Of a stretch of 64,000 nt of DNA, positions 26,657-35,582 are shown one piece after another; the first letter of the stretch is position 1, and the number at the start of each line of letters is the position of its first letter. The position numbers and the translations under genes were made by a program. This DNA comes from Candidatus Streptomyces philanthi (lineage in GTDB: Bacteria; Actinomycetota; Actinomycetes; Streptomycetales; Streptomycetaceae): NCBI GenBank assembly GCA_018114805.1, contig CP073042.1, positions 5,129,501 through 5,193,500 of the forward strand, read 5' to 3'. The notes beneath the pieces were generated by a model. That model searched no databases and was not told where the DNA came from. It worked only from the letters and a program-made list of their open reading frames with translations.

Positions 26657-28315
26657 ATGACGCGCTCATCGTATGACGACCAGGTGGAGCGGGAGATACG
26701 GGCCGCGGCGGCGCACCTCGGCCGCCGGCGGTTCCTCACGGTCACCGGCGCGGCCGCCGCGCTCGCCTTCGCCACCAACCTGCCCGGCACCGCGCAGGCC
26801 GCGTCGAGCACCTACGATGCCGCGCGCATCGCGGACGACCCGTTCACCCTCGGCGTCGCCTCCGGCGACCCGCGCTCCGACTCGGTGGTGCTGTGGACGC
26901 GGCTCGCCCCGCGCCCGTTCGAGGTCGGCGGCGGCCTGCCGCGCAAGAAGGTCCAGGTCCGCTGGGAGGTGGCGCACGACGAGCGGTTCCGCCGCGTCGT
27001 GCGGCGCGGCACGACCAGCGCGTACGCCGAGTTCAACCACACCGTGCACGTCGAGCCGGCCGGGCTTGAACCGGGCCGCACGTACTACTTCCGCTTCCGC
27101 ACCGGCAAGTGGATCAGCGAGGTCGGCCGCACCCGCACCGCGCCCGCCGCTCAGGCCCGCGTCTCCGACCTGAGCTTCGGCCTCGTCTCCTGCCAGGCGT
27201 ACCACGACGGCTACTTCACGGCCTACTGGTACCTGGCCGACGAGGACCTCGACGCCGTCTTCCACCTCGGCGACTACCTCTACGAGTACGCGGTGAACTC
27301 GGTCAGCGGCGCCCGCAACTACACCGACCGCACGCTGCCGGAGGTCTTCAACCGGGAGACCGTGAAGCTGGAGGACTACCGGCTGTGGTACGCCCTCTAC
27401 AAGACCGACCCTGACCTCAAGGCCGCGCACGCCGTGCACCCGTTCATCGTCACCTGGGACGACGACGAGACGGAGAACAACTACGCGGACGACACCCCCG
27501 AGAACGACGTGCCGCCGGCCGAGTTCCTGATCCGCCGGGCCGCCGCGTACCGCGCGTACTGGGAGAACCAGCCGCTGCGCGCCCCGCAGCGCCCCAACGG
27601 CCCCGACATGCGGCTCTACCGGCGACTCCAGTACGGGCGGCTGGCGCAGTTCGACATCCTGGACACCCGCCAGTACTGCTCGGACCAGGCGTACGGCGAC
27701 GGCTGGCAGGTGCCGGGCCCCGAGTCGACCGACCTGTCGCGCACGATCACCGGCGCGGAGCAGGAGCGCTGGTTGATCGACGGCTGGCGCCGCTCGAACG
27801 CGGTGTGGGACGTCGTCCCGCGGCAGGTCACCTTCGCCGAGCGGCGCAGCACCGACAAGCCGGTCTACAAGCTGAGCATGGATTCCTGGGACGGCTACCC
27901 GGCCTCCCGCGAGCGGGTGCTCGCCGGCGCCGAGTCCGCTGGCGTGGACAACCTGCTGGTCCTCACCGGCGACGTGCACGTGCACTACGCGTTCGACATC
28001 AAGCGCGACTTCGCCAAGCCCGACTCGCGCACCGTGGGCGTCGAGTTCGTCACCACGTCCGTCGCCAGCGGCAAGGACGGCGTGGAGAAGCCGGACAACT
28101 GGGACCGGTACATGAAGGCCAACCCGCACCTGAAATTCTACAACGGCAAGCGCAGCTACGTGGCGCTCACGCTCGACGGCGAGCAGGTCCGCGCGGACTA
28201 CAAGACCGTGCCCTACATCACCCGGCCGGGCGCCCCGATCCAGACCGTGGCCTCGTACGCCACCGAGGCCGGCGACCCGGGCCTGCACCCAGGTCTGACC
28301 GGCCGGCCGAGCTGA
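26657..28315 (+). CDS. phoD: Alkaline phosphatase D family, Tat-exported
   Basis: Intact 552-residue secreted phosphodiesterase/phosphomonoesterase that releases phosphate from organic esters outside the cell. GGAGGGG lies 6 bases before ATG 26657. Tat signal: RRRFLTVTGAAAALAFATNL, then AQA-A cleavage. An N-terminal beta domain (FTLGVASGDPRSDSVVLWTR) is followed by the metallophosphatase domain: LVSCQAY, VFHLGDYLYEY, WDDDETENNYAD and VLTGDVHVHYAF carry the Fe/Ca ligands. From memory most PhoD proteins read WDDHE at the third site; here it is WDDDE. Expression is normally under PhoRP control during phosphate starvation. Confidence 0.92.
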   Translation: MTRSSYDDQVEREIRAAAAHLGRRRFLTVTGAAAALAFATNLPGTAQAASSTYDAARIADDPFTLGVASGDPRSDSVVLWTRLAPRPFEVGGGLPRKKVQVRWEVAHDERFRRVVRRGTTSAYAEFNHTVHVEPAGLEPGRTYYFRFRTGKWISEVGRTRTAPAAQARVSDLSFGLVSCQAYHDGYFTAYWYLADEDLDAVFHLGDYLYEYAVNSVSGARNYTDRTLPEVFNRETVKLEDYRLWYALYKTDPDLKAAHAVHPFIVTWDDDETENNYADDTPENDVPPAEFLIRRAAAYRAYWENQPLRAPQRPNGPDMRLYRRLQYGRLAQFDILDTRQYCSDQAYGDGWQVPGPESTDLSRTITGAEQERWLIDGWRRSNAVWDVVPRQVTFAERRSTDKPVYKLSMDSWDGYPASRERVLAGAESAGVDNLLVLTGDVHVHYAFDIKRDFAKPDSRTVGVEFVTTSVASGKDGVEKPDNWDRYMKANPHLKFYNGKRSYVALTLDGEQVRADYKTVPYITRPGAPIQTVASYATEAGDPGLHPGLTGRPS

Positions 28316-28413
28316 CCCCGGCCGCGGGGCCCGCCCCCGTGCCCTCGCGACCGCCTCACCCGTTCGGCGGATGCCCGTTGGCCGTGCCGGCGGCCTGCCC
28401 CTGTGCTGGAGGT

Positions 28414-28601
28414 ATGGACGTCAACCTGATCGAAATGCAGAAGTGCCTGGGTGGGTGCACTACCCCGCCTCCAAGCGCGAGATCGTCGACCAGGCCAAGG
28501 AACACGGGGCGGGCAAGGACGTCATGGGCCCCCTGAACTCGCTCCCGGAGAAGGAGTACGACTCGCCCGCCGCCATCAACAAGGAAGTGGGTCAGCAATA
28601 A
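28414..28601 (+). pseudogene. DUF2795-family small protein, one-base frameshift
   Basis: TGGAGGT precedes ATG 28414 (MDVNLIEMQKCLGG). One G is missing in GGTGGGTGCAC (28453-28455 region). Restoring it gives VHYPASKREIVDQAKEHGAG, then MGPLNSLPEKEYDSPAAINK to TAA 28599. This is the complete 60-odd-residue DUF2795 fold of unknown function, common in Streptomyces. The lesion is a homopolymer deletion and may be an error in the sequence. Confidence 0.7.
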
Positions 28602-28629
28602 CCGGCGCCGGCCGTACCCGGCCGGTCGA

Positions 28630-28673
28630 AGCAGGTGCCGGTGTCGCCCCACGAGGCGACACCGGCACCTGCT
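28630..28673. terminator. Strong hairpin after the DUF2795 gene
   Basis: Perfect 19-bp stem AGCAGGTGCCGGTGTCGCC/GGCGACACCGGCACCTGCT with a six-base loop; no T-run. Typical GC-rich Streptomyces terminator, 28 bases after the stop codon. Confidence 0.8.
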
Positions 28674-28854
28674 CGTGCTCCCGGCAATCCCGTACCGCGG
28701 CGGCCCCGGCCCGCGTCGGCGGCGCGGTCGGCCGCCGCTCGCGCGGCCGGCCCGGCTGAGCCGGGAATCACGTGCGGAAGACGGCGAATCCGGCGAGGCC
28801 GGAGGCGTCCTCGTGACAACATGATTAGGCTATCAAACGACTATGGAGTCATGC

Positions 28855-30357
28855 ATGACGGACCCCGGCCCCGGCGCGGCCGAGCCCACCCACCACACCC
28901 CGACCTCCACCCCCGTCACCGTTCCCGACGCCCCCGCCGGCGTCGCCGACGCCCCGGCCGCCACCGCCGACCCCGTCATACCCGGGCGGCCGGCGCGCCC
29001 GGACCCCGCCGCCTCCACCCTGCCCGGCCAGCGCTCGTCCGGCCCGCACGGCACGGCGGCGGACGCCACGGGCGCCGCGCCCGCCGCGCCGCACCTGGTC
29101 GCGCAGCGCCGCACCGGCCTGCTGGTCACCCTCATCCTCGGTGGCCTCACCGCGCTGCCGCCGCTGTCGATGGACATGTACCTCCCGGCGCTGCCCGAGG
29201 TCACCGACGCCCTGCACAGCCCGGCCGCCACCGTGCAGCTCACGCTGACCGCCTGCCTGGCGGGCATGGCCCTCGGCCAACTCGTCGTCGGCCCGATGAG
29301 CGACCGCTGGGGCCGCCGCCGGCCGCTGCTCGTCGGCATGGTGATCTACGTGATCGCCACCGCCATCTGCGCGTTCGCCCCGGGCGCCGAACTGCTCATC
29401 GCCTTCCGGCTGCTCCAGGGGCTGGCCGGCGCCGCGGGCATCGTGATCGCCCGGGCGGTCGTGCGCGACCTGTACGACGGGGTCGAGATGGCCCGCTTCT
29501 TCTCCACCATGATGTTGATCTCGGGCGTCGCGCCGATCATCGCGCCGGTGATCGGCAGCCAGGTGCTGCGGCTCACCGACTGGCGCGGGGTCTTCGTCGT
29601 CCTCACCGTCATCGGCGTCCTGCTCACCGTGGTGGTCTGGCGCCGCCTCGACGAGACGCTGCCGCCCGAGCGGCGGCACACCGGCGGCTTCCCGGAGACG
29701 ATGCGGACCATGCGCGGGCTGCTCGCCGACCGCGTCTTCACCGGCTACACGCTGGCCGGCAGCTTCGCCTTCGCCGCGCTCTTCGCTTACGTCTCCGGCT
29801 CCGCCTTCGTCATCCAGGAGATCTACGGGGCCTCGCCGCAGACCTTCAGCCTGCTGTTCGGCCTCAACTCGATCGGCCTGGTCGCGGTCGGCCAGCTCAA
29901 CGGCAAGGTGCTCGTGGGCCGGGTCAGCCTCGACAAGGCCCTGTCCGTCGGCATCGCGGTGATCATGGTGGCCTCGGTGGCGCTGCTGCTCATGGCCTGT
30001 GGCGTGTTCGGTGAGGTGGGCCTGGTGCCGATGGCCACCGGACTGTTCGTGCTGATGTCCGCGATGGGGCTGGTGATGCCCAACACCAACGCGCAGGCCC
30101 TGATGCGCACCCCGCACGCCGCGGGCTCCGCCTCGGCGCTGCTCGGCACCACCTCGTTCCTGGTCGGCGCGATCGCCTCGCCGCTGGTGGGCATCGCGGG
30201 CGAGGACACGGCGGTGCCGATGACGGTGGTCCAGGTCGGCTGCACGTTCGCCGCCGCCGCTTTCATGGGACTGTGCCGCCCATGGCAGCGCGCGACGAGC
30301 GACAACGAGACGGTGCAGGTCCGGCCCCCGGCGGGGGACGGCCAGACGAAGGGCTGA
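28855..30357 (+). CDS. Bcr/CflA-type drug efflux MFS transporter
   Basis: Intact transporter of the DHA1 Bcr/CflA group, 500 residues from ATG 28855. An ATG lies 12 bases earlier (28843), but GGAG at 28846 fits the second start better. The first 85 residues are a Pro/Ala/Thr-rich cytoplasmic tail. Twelve membrane segments follow: LLVTLILGGLTALPPLSMDM, then the MFS loop 2-3 motif LGQLVVGPMSDRWGRRRPLL, RLLQGLAGAAGIVIARAVVR and FSTMMLISGVAPIIAPVIGS. It exports drugs or sulfonamide/bicyclomycin-like compounds by proton antiport. Its 3' end overlaps the start of the serine hydrolase, suggesting co-transcription. Confidence 0.9.
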   Translation: MTDPGPGAAEPTHHTPTSTPVTVPDAPAGVADAPAATADPVIPGRPARPDPAASTLPGQRSSGPHGTAADATGAAPAAPHLVAQRRTGLLVTLILGGLTALPPLSMDMYLPALPEVTDALHSPAATVQLTLTACLAGMALGQLVVGPMSDRWGRRRPLLVGMVIYVIATAICAFAPGAELLIAFRLLQGLAGAAGIVIARAVVRDLYDGVEMARFFSTMMLISGVAPIIAPVIGSQVLRLTDWRGVFVVLTVIGVLLTVVVWRRLDETLPPERRHTGGFPETMRTMRGLLADRVFTGYTLAGSFAFAALFAYVSGSAFVIQEIYGASPQTFSLLFGLNSIGLVAVGQLNGKVLVGRVSLDKALSVGIAVIMVASVALLLMACGVFGEVGLVPMATGLFVLMSAMGLVMPNTNAQALMRTPHAAGSASALLGTTSFLVGAIASPLVGIAGEDTAVPMTVVQVGCTFAAAAFMGLCRPWQRATSDNETVQVRPPAGDGQTKG

Positions 30358-31461
30358 CCGACCCGGCCTCGCACCGGGACCAGCTCACGGCGCTGACGCG
30401 CGAGGTGGCCGCGCTGCCGGCGGGCGAGCGGCCCTGGTGCGCGGGCGTCGTGGTGCTCGCCGGGCAGAGCGACCGCACCCTGGTCCACGAGGCGTTCGGC
30501 TGGGCGGTGCGGTACGCGGCGTACGACGAGGCGACCGGTCACGGCGTCGAGCTGCCGGCGCGGCAGCGGGTGCCGATGCGCCCCGACACCATCTTCGACC
30601 TCGCCTCGCTGACCAAGCTGTGCACGGCCGTGGTGGCGGTCGGTGCGGCCGAGCGGGGCGCCATCGCGGCGCACGACATCACCGTGCGCCAGCTTCTCAC
30701 GCACACCTCGGGGCTGCGCCCCGAACTGCCGCTGTACGCGCTGCCCGCGGGCCCCGCCGACGACCCGGCCGCTGTCCGGTGGGCCGCGGTGGCCCGCGAG
30801 GCGCCGCTGACCGCGCCGGGCGGCCCGTACCGCTACTCGGACCTCAACATGCTGCTGCTCCAGCGGGTCCTGGAGCGCGCCACGGGGCGCCCGCTGGACG
30901 CGCTGGTCCGCGAGATGATCACCGGGCCGCTCGGCATGCGCCGCACCCGCTTCGTCCCGCCCGTGTCCTGGCGGCCGGAGATCGCCGCGACCGAGGACCA
31001 GCGCCCGCCGTGGGGCAAGCTCGACCGGGGCCTGGTGCGCGGCGTCGTGCACGACGCGAACGCGTACGCGCTCGGCGGCGTGGCCGGGCACGCGGGGCTC
31101 TTCGCGCCGGCCGGGGACCTGGAGATCCTGTGCCGGGCCCTGCTGGCCGGCGGCGCCCACCGCGGTGCCCGCGTCCTGGCGCCCGAGTCGGTGGCCGCGC
31201 TGCTCGCGCCGCCGGGGCTCGGCTTCGCGGTGGACCAGCCCTGGTTCATGGGGGAGCTGGCGGGGCATGGCGCGGCCGGGGCACACCGGGTTCACGGGCA
31301 CCAGCCTGGTGCTCGACCTGGCCACCGGCGGCTACCTGGTGCTGCTGGCCAACACCGTGCACCCGCGGCGCCGGCCGGCCGACAACGGGCCGCGGGCCGC
31401 CGCCGCCACCCGGCTGGCCCGCGCGCTCGGCTTGCGGCGGGCGACCGGGCGCACGGACTAA
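30282..31461 (+). pseudogene. Serine hydrolase (class C beta-lactamase/DD-peptidase family), one-base frameshift
   Basis: ATG 30282, overlapping the 3' end of the efflux gene. Penicillin-binding fold: catalytic SxxK in TIFDLASLTKLCTAV, Tyr motif in PYRYSDLNMLLL (YxN type), and HTG as the KTG equivalent in GHTGFTGTSLVLDLATGG. One extra G in the four-base run 31278-31281 shifts the frame immediately before the HTG block, so the raw translation loses the third catalytic element. The corrected frame ends at TAA 31459. About 390 residues, normal. No signal peptide is seen, so it is probably a cytosolic esterase or peptidase. The single homopolymer change makes error likely. Confidence 0.75.
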
Positions 31462-31471
31462 ACTTCACCGC

Positions 31472-32650
31472 ATGCACGCCCCTCGCCCCGCCGCCCGCGC
31501 CCCCCTCGCGAGCCCCCTCACCGGCCCCGCTGACAGCCCTGCCGACGGCCCTGCTGAGCGCCCCGTCGACGGCACCGGCAACGCCGCCGACGGCCCCGTC
31601 ACCGGCGAGAGCCTGCACACCGCGCTCGCCGCCCTCCTCGACGGGCTGCCGCCCAGGCAGGCCACGCAGGCCGTCGAGCGGCTCATCGCCACCTACCGCG
31701 GGCGCACCCCGACCGGGGCGCCGGTCCTGCGTGACCGCTCCGACGTGGTCGCGTACGCCGCGTACCGGATGCCCGCCACCTTCGAGGCGGTCCGGCACGC
31801 CCTCGGGGCGCTGCGCGCCGCCGCCCCGCACTGGGTGCCCGCCAGCCACCTGGACATCGGCGGCGGCACCGGCGCCGCGACCTGGGCCACGGCCGCGACC
31901 TGTGACGACGAGCGGCGAGCGGGCACCGTCTACGACTGGGCCGAGCCCGCGCTCGCCCTCGGCTGCGAACTGGCCGCGGACTCCGGGTCCGCCGCGCTGC
32001 GCGCGGTGCGGTGGCAGCGCCGCCCCATCGGCGCCGGCTTCACGCTGCCGGAGCCGGCCGACCTGATCACCGTCTCGTACGTGCTCGGCGAGCTGACCGA
32101 GGCCGACCGGGAGACCGTGATCGACGCGGTGGCCGACAGCGGGCGCGTCGTCGCGGTGGTCGAGCCGGGCACGCCGGAGGGCTACCTGCGGGTGCTGCGG
32201 GCCCGGGAGCGACTCGTCGCGGCGGGGTTGCGTGTGCTCGCGCCGTGCCCGCACAGCGATGCGTGCCCGATCGCCCCAGGCAGCGACTGGTGCCACTTCG
32301 CGGCCCGGGTCAGCCGCTCGTCGCTGCACCGCCAGGTCAAGGGCGGCTCGCTGGCGTACGAGGACGAGAAGTTCAGCTACGTGGTGGTGGCGCGGCCGGG
32401 CGTGGCCGGTCGGGCGGCGGAGCACCGGGTGGTGCGGCACCCGCAGATCCGCAAGGGGCAGGTGCTGTTGGACCTGTGCGCGGCGGACGGCGAGCTGCGC
32501 CGCGAGGTGGTCACCAAGCGCCGCGGGACGCTCTACCGGGTCGCCCGCGACGTGGCGTGGGGCGACGGCTGGCCGCCGGCGCGGGAAACGCGGCAGGGCA
32601 CGGAGTCGGAGCCGCACGCGGAGCCGGAGCGGGAGTCGGGGGGAGCCTGA
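31472..32650 (+). CDS. Rsm22-family ribosomal small-subunit protein/methyltransferase
   Basis: Intact 392 residues from ATG 31472. SAM-binding motif I is ASHLDIGGGTGAATWATAAT; DLITVSYVLGELTEADRE and VVAVVEPGTPEGYLRVLRAR are the following Rossmann strands. The Cys signature LAPCPHSDACPIAPGSDWCH marks the Rsm22 family, whose mitochondrial member helps to build the small ribosomal subunit and carries an iron-sulfur site. The first 45 residues are low-complexity (Pro/Ala/Asp) and the end is Glu-rich. The start lies 10 bases after the serine hydrolase stop, so both may be on one message. Confidence 0.9.
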   Translation: MHAPRPAARAPLASPLTGPADSPADGPAERPVDGTGNAADGPVTGESLHTALAALLDGLPPRQATQAVERLIATYRGRTPTGAPVLRDRSDVVAYAAYRMPATFEAVRHALGALRAAAPHWVPASHLDIGGGTGAATWATAATCDDERRAGTVYDWAEPALALGCELAADSGSAALRAVRWQRRPIGAGFTLPEPADLITVSYVLGELTEADRETVIDAVADSGRVVAVVEPGTPEGYLRVLRARERLVAAGLRVLAPCPHSDACPIAPGSDWCHFAARVSRSSLHRQVKGGSLAYEDEKFSYVVVARPGVAGRAAEHRVVRHPQIRKGQVLLDLCAADGELRREVVTKRRGTLYRVARDVAWGDGWPPARETRQGTESEPHAEPERESGGA

Positions 32651-32878
32651 CCCACACGGGCTGGCCCGGCCCACCCGCGCGCGGTGCGGTCTCGCGGCGG
32701 GGCGGTCGTCGGGCGGGCCTGACGCGGGTGCGCGAGGTGCGCGAGGGTGCGCCCGCGCGCCAGGCCGGCGAGGTCAGTGGGTGAGAGTGATGAGGGATGG
32801 GGGTGCGGGGTTCAGCGGGAGAGGGCCCGCTGTACGGCGCGCCGGGCCGGCGGCCGGGCGGCGTGGACCGGCGGGCGG

Positions 32879-33703
32879 CTACCGCAGCTCCTGGGTGCAG
32901 CACTTGACGCTGCCGCCGCCCTTGAGGAGTTCGCCGAGGTCGAGCCCGATCGGCTCGTAACCGCGCTCGCGTAGCGGCTCGAACAGGCCCACCGCCTCCT
33001 GCGGGAGCAGCACGTGGCGCCCGTCGCTGACAGCGTTGAGGCCGAACGCCGCCGCGTCCGCCTCGCTGGCCAGCAGCGCGTCCGGGAAGAGCTGGGTGAG
33101 CACGGCCCGACTGCCGGCGGAGAAGGCCCCCGGGTAGTACATGATGTCGGCGTCGGTGGAGTCGTCGAGCACCGCCAGCGCCGTGTCCAGGTGGTAGTAG
33201 CGGGGGTCCACGAGGTCGAGGCCGATGACCGGGCGGCCGAAGAACTCCTGCGCCTCGGGGTGGGAGAGCGGGCTGCTGCGGAAGCCGCGCCCGGCCAGCA
33301 GCAGGGTCGCGGTGACGGCGAAGTCGCCCTCGCCCTCGTTGATGTGCTCCGGCTCGTAGACGTCGGTGTAGCCGTGCGCGCGGAACCAGGACGCGTGCGC
33401 CGCGGCCTCCGCCGTGCGCTCGGGGTGGGCGAAGCGGGCGCCGAGCACTCGCCCCTCGACCACGAGCGCACCGTTGGCCGCGAACACCATGTCGGGCAGT
33501 GCCGGGTCGGGGGTCAGCTCCTCGACGGTGTGCCCGAGCGCGCGGTACCGGTCGCGCAGCACCTCCCACTGCGTGCGGGCGAGCGCGAGGTCCATGGGCT
33601 TGTTCGGGTCCATCCAGGGGTTGATGGAGTACGTGACCTTGAAGTGCGTGGGTGGGCACATCAGGTAGCGGCGCGGAGTCGCGCGGCGCTCAGACGTACG
33701 CAA
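32879..33703 (-). CDS. Dimethylargininase / arginine-modifying guanidino hydrolase
   Basis: Intact 274 residues of the amidinotransferase/pentein superfamily, most like N(omega)-dimethylarginine dimethylaminohydrolase. AGGAG lies about eight bases before TTG 33703. Substrate-binding start: MCPPTHFKVTYSINPWMDP. Catalytic His is in YYHLDTALAVLDD and the nucleophile Cys in LKGGGSVKCCTQEL at the very end; FAANGALVVEG and EGDFAVTATLLLAG supply Asp/Glu ligands. The enzyme hydrolyses a methylated arginine to citrulline. The natural stop is TAG, which shows that TAG is a working stop codon in this genome. Confidence 0.88.
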   Translation of the reverse strand: MRTSERRATPRRYLMCPPTHFKVTYSINPWMDPNKPMDLALARTQWEVLRDRYRALGHTVEELTPDPALPDMVFAANGALVVEGRVLGARFAHPERTAEAAAHASWFRAHGYTDVYEPEHINEGEGDFAVTATLLLAGRGFRSSPLSHPEAQEFFGRPVIGLDLVDPRYYHLDTALAVLDDSTDADIMYYPGAFSAGSRAVLTQLFPDALLASEADAAAFGLNAVSDGRHVLLPQEAVGLFEPLRERGYEPIGLDLGELLKGGGSVKCCTQELR

Positions 33704-34181
33704 AGAGGGCTCCTCCCGGTGGGGTGGCTACGCACGGATCGCGTGCGCACCAAAATCGTCCATCCTTGTGGACCGCGGTACATGGACCGAACGGGCCATT
33801 TGCTGCTAGCCCGGGCTGACTCCTTGAGCGGCCGCTATGCACCGGTATCACACCGAACGCAACCCTTCGCGCGCGGGCGTTCGCGAGGCGGCTCCCAGCG
33901 ACCGAGTGCGCCGGCGTACGCAGAGCGCACTCACCGTATCCGGCCGAGGCGGCCGAGCCGCGCACGACGGGTGCGCCGGCGGCGCGGACACCCGGGCGCG
34001 AACGGCCCGTGACACGCCGCGGGCCCGCGACCGATGGTGGCCGCGGGCCCGCGCTCGAACGGTGGGTACGAGGCTGGTGCTGGTGCTGGTGCTGGTGCTG
34101 GTGTCGGGGGAGGGGCGTGGTGCCGGCCGCCCGGCACCACGCGGGTCGCGGCGGCGCGCGGCCCCGCCCGCGTGCCGCGGG
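33704..34181. other. Spacer with GC-rich hairpins and a hexanucleotide repeat
   Basis: No gene seen in 478 bp. CGCGGGCCCGCG occurs twice about 20 bases apart (34018-34055), able to fold into strong hairpins. Five tandem GCTGGT units follow at 34073-34102. The left 80 bases should hold the dimethylargininase promoter. Confidence 0.45.
34073..34102. repeat. Five tandem GCTGGT hexamers
   Basis: Perfect 5 x 6 bp array in non-coding DNA. It could change copy number by slippage. No function is evident. Confidence 0.85.
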
Positions 34182-34361
34182 TCACGCGTCCGCGGCCCGG
34201 TTCTTCTCCTAGAGCTTGCGCAGCAACTCCTGCTTCTGCGCCATCGGGTCGAGGTCGCCCTGCGCGCCGCGCCGCCCGCGCCCGCCACGCAGGGCGGAGC
34301 GGGAGAGGTTGGCACGGGTGCCGCCGACGCCGAGCATGCTTTCGGAACGTCCCTTGCTCAC
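34182..34361 (-). pseudogene. DUF6243-family small protein with in-frame TAG near its end
   Basis: AGGGAG precedes GTG 34361. The product, SKGRSESMLGVGGTRANLSR then SALRGGRGRRGAQGDLDPMA, matches the conserved LLGVGGxRxxLSR core of the DUF6243 family. TAG at 34209-34211 follows KQELLRKL. The same frame continues EKNRAADA to TGA 34182, the kind of end seen in relatives, so the stop probably replaces a Gln or Lys codon eight residues from the end. The truncated 50-residue form may still fold. Function unknown. It lies divergent to the TetR gene and its operator. Confidence 0.65.
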
Positions 34362-34440
34362 GGGGGTCTCCCTTTCGGGGTGCGAGGAATGGGATACGGA
34401 GTGAGCGACACGAGGCGTCTCGCATGTAGTCGAGTTTGGG

Positions 34441-34475
34441 CGAGACGTATCGTCTTGTAAAGACGATACGTCTCG
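34441..34475. promoter_or_regulatory. 35-bp perfect palindrome (double operator) before TetR gene
   Basis: CGAGACGTATCGTCTT (34441-34456), then GTA, then its exact reverse complement (34460-34475). Each arm is a near-copy of the 17-bp palindrome at 4123-4139, so the site looks like two overlapping operators side by side. It covers the expected -35 region of the TetR gene (-10 at 34488), which suggests autorepression. A further half-site CGTCTCG lies at 34417-34423. Confidence 0.85.
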
Positions 34476-34487
34476 CCTCGCGATTGG

Positions 34488-34493
34488 TAGATT
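34488..34493 (+). promoter_or_regulatory. -10 element, leaderless TetR transcript
   Basis: TAGATT, six bases before ATG 34500. With no ribosome site in between, transcription probably starts at the A of the ATG. Confidence 0.5.
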
Positions 34494-34499
34494 GCCCCC

Positions 34500-35285
34500 A
34501 TGACCAAGAACATGGCCCGCAAGACGGCCCCTGACTCAAGTCGCCGCAGCGAGCGCTCGCGCCGCGCGATCCTGGACGCCTCCCTCGAACTCGTCGGCGA
34601 GGTCGGCTTCGGCAAGCTCACCATCGAGGCCATCGCCGCCCGCGCCGGGGTCGGCAAGCAGACGATCTACCGCTGGTGGCCCTCGAAGGCCGCCGTGCTC
34701 TTCGACTCCTTCCTCGAACAGAGCGGCGGGGCCGGTGCGGAGATCACCCTGCCCGACACGGGCTACCTCGCCGCCGACGCGAAGGCCGTGCTGCGCGCCA
34801 CCGTGGACACCATGGACGACCCCAAGTACGCGTTGCTCACCCGCGCGCTGGTCGCCGAGAGCCAGAACGACCCCGAACTCGGCGCGGAGCTCAACGCCCG
34901 GGTCCTCGAACCGCAGCTCGCCGCCTGGACCGGCCGGCTGCGCGCCGCGCAGGAGGCTGGCCAGATCTCCGCCGACGCCGATCTGCGGGTCGCCGTCGAG
35001 ATGCTCGTCGGCCCGATCTTCCACCGCTGGTCGCTGCGGACCCTGCCGATGAGCCACGCCTACGCGGACGCCCTCGTGGACCAGGTGCTGGGCGGCATCG
35101 CCACGCCGGCCGCGCCCTTCACCACCCCGGACCCGGCGGCCTCCTGGCTCGGTCTCCCGGCCCGGCCCGCCGGCCCGCCTGCCCCTCCTGCGAACCCCGG
35201 TCCGAGACGGCCTGGCCCGAACGGGCCCGGTCCGAACGGGCCCGGTCCGAACCGGCCCATCTCGAAACAGCCCGGTCAGCGATGA
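34500..35285 (+). CDS. TetR-family regulator, likely controller of the 4123 operator
   Basis: Intact 261 residues. DNA-binding domain: RRSERSRRAILDASLELVGE, then FGKLTIEAIAARAGVGKQTI and YRWWPSKAAVLFDSFLEQ. The C-terminal domain is of TetR_C_11 type (judged from YALLTRALVAESQNDPEL and VEMLVGPIFHRWSLR). The last 50 residues are a Pro/Gly tail with the repeat GPN (PGPNGPGPNGPGPNRP), outside the family fold. The gene carries the double palindrome in its own promoter, and one copy of the same motif lies before the macrolide-type glycosyltransferase at 4155. I infer that it regulates both, probably in response to a drug-like ligand. Confidence 0.9.
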   Translation: MTKNMARKTAPDSSRRSERSRRAILDASLELVGEVGFGKLTIEAIAARAGVGKQTIYRWWPSKAAVLFDSFLEQSGGAGAEITLPDTGYLAADAKAVLRATVDTMDDPKYALLTRALVAESQNDPELGAELNARVLEPQLAAWTGRLRAAQEAGQISADADLRVAVEMLVGPIFHRWSLRTLPMSHAYADALVDQVLGGIATPAAPFTTPDPAASWLGLPARPAGPPAPPANPGPRRPGPNGPGPNGPGPNRPISKQPGQR

Positions 35286-35582
35286 TCCGAGACGGCCCGG
35301 TCTGTCGCGTGGGCCCGCCGCCTCCCGTGGGCGGCGGGCGTCGCGGACGCGTCCGGGGCCGGCCCGTCGGCGGTGGCGGAACGCTCAGGGATGGCGTGCG
35401 GACGGCCAGCACAACGCCCCGAGTGATCATAAGCAAAACGCTAGGGCTAAAAATCGGGATTTGCCGGCTCTTCGCGCCGGGCACCGGGATAGTCTCTGCC
35501 ACCCCGGCTCCGCACCGCGGTCACCTGGGGCGCAGGATGGTGGCAGCATTGATCTCAGGACAGCGGCGAAGCGAGGGGATAC

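Noticed and set aside
34073..34102. CRISPR-like array
   Set aside because: Units are only six bases with no spacers, and no cas gene is present anywhere in the window. No CRISPR array was seen.
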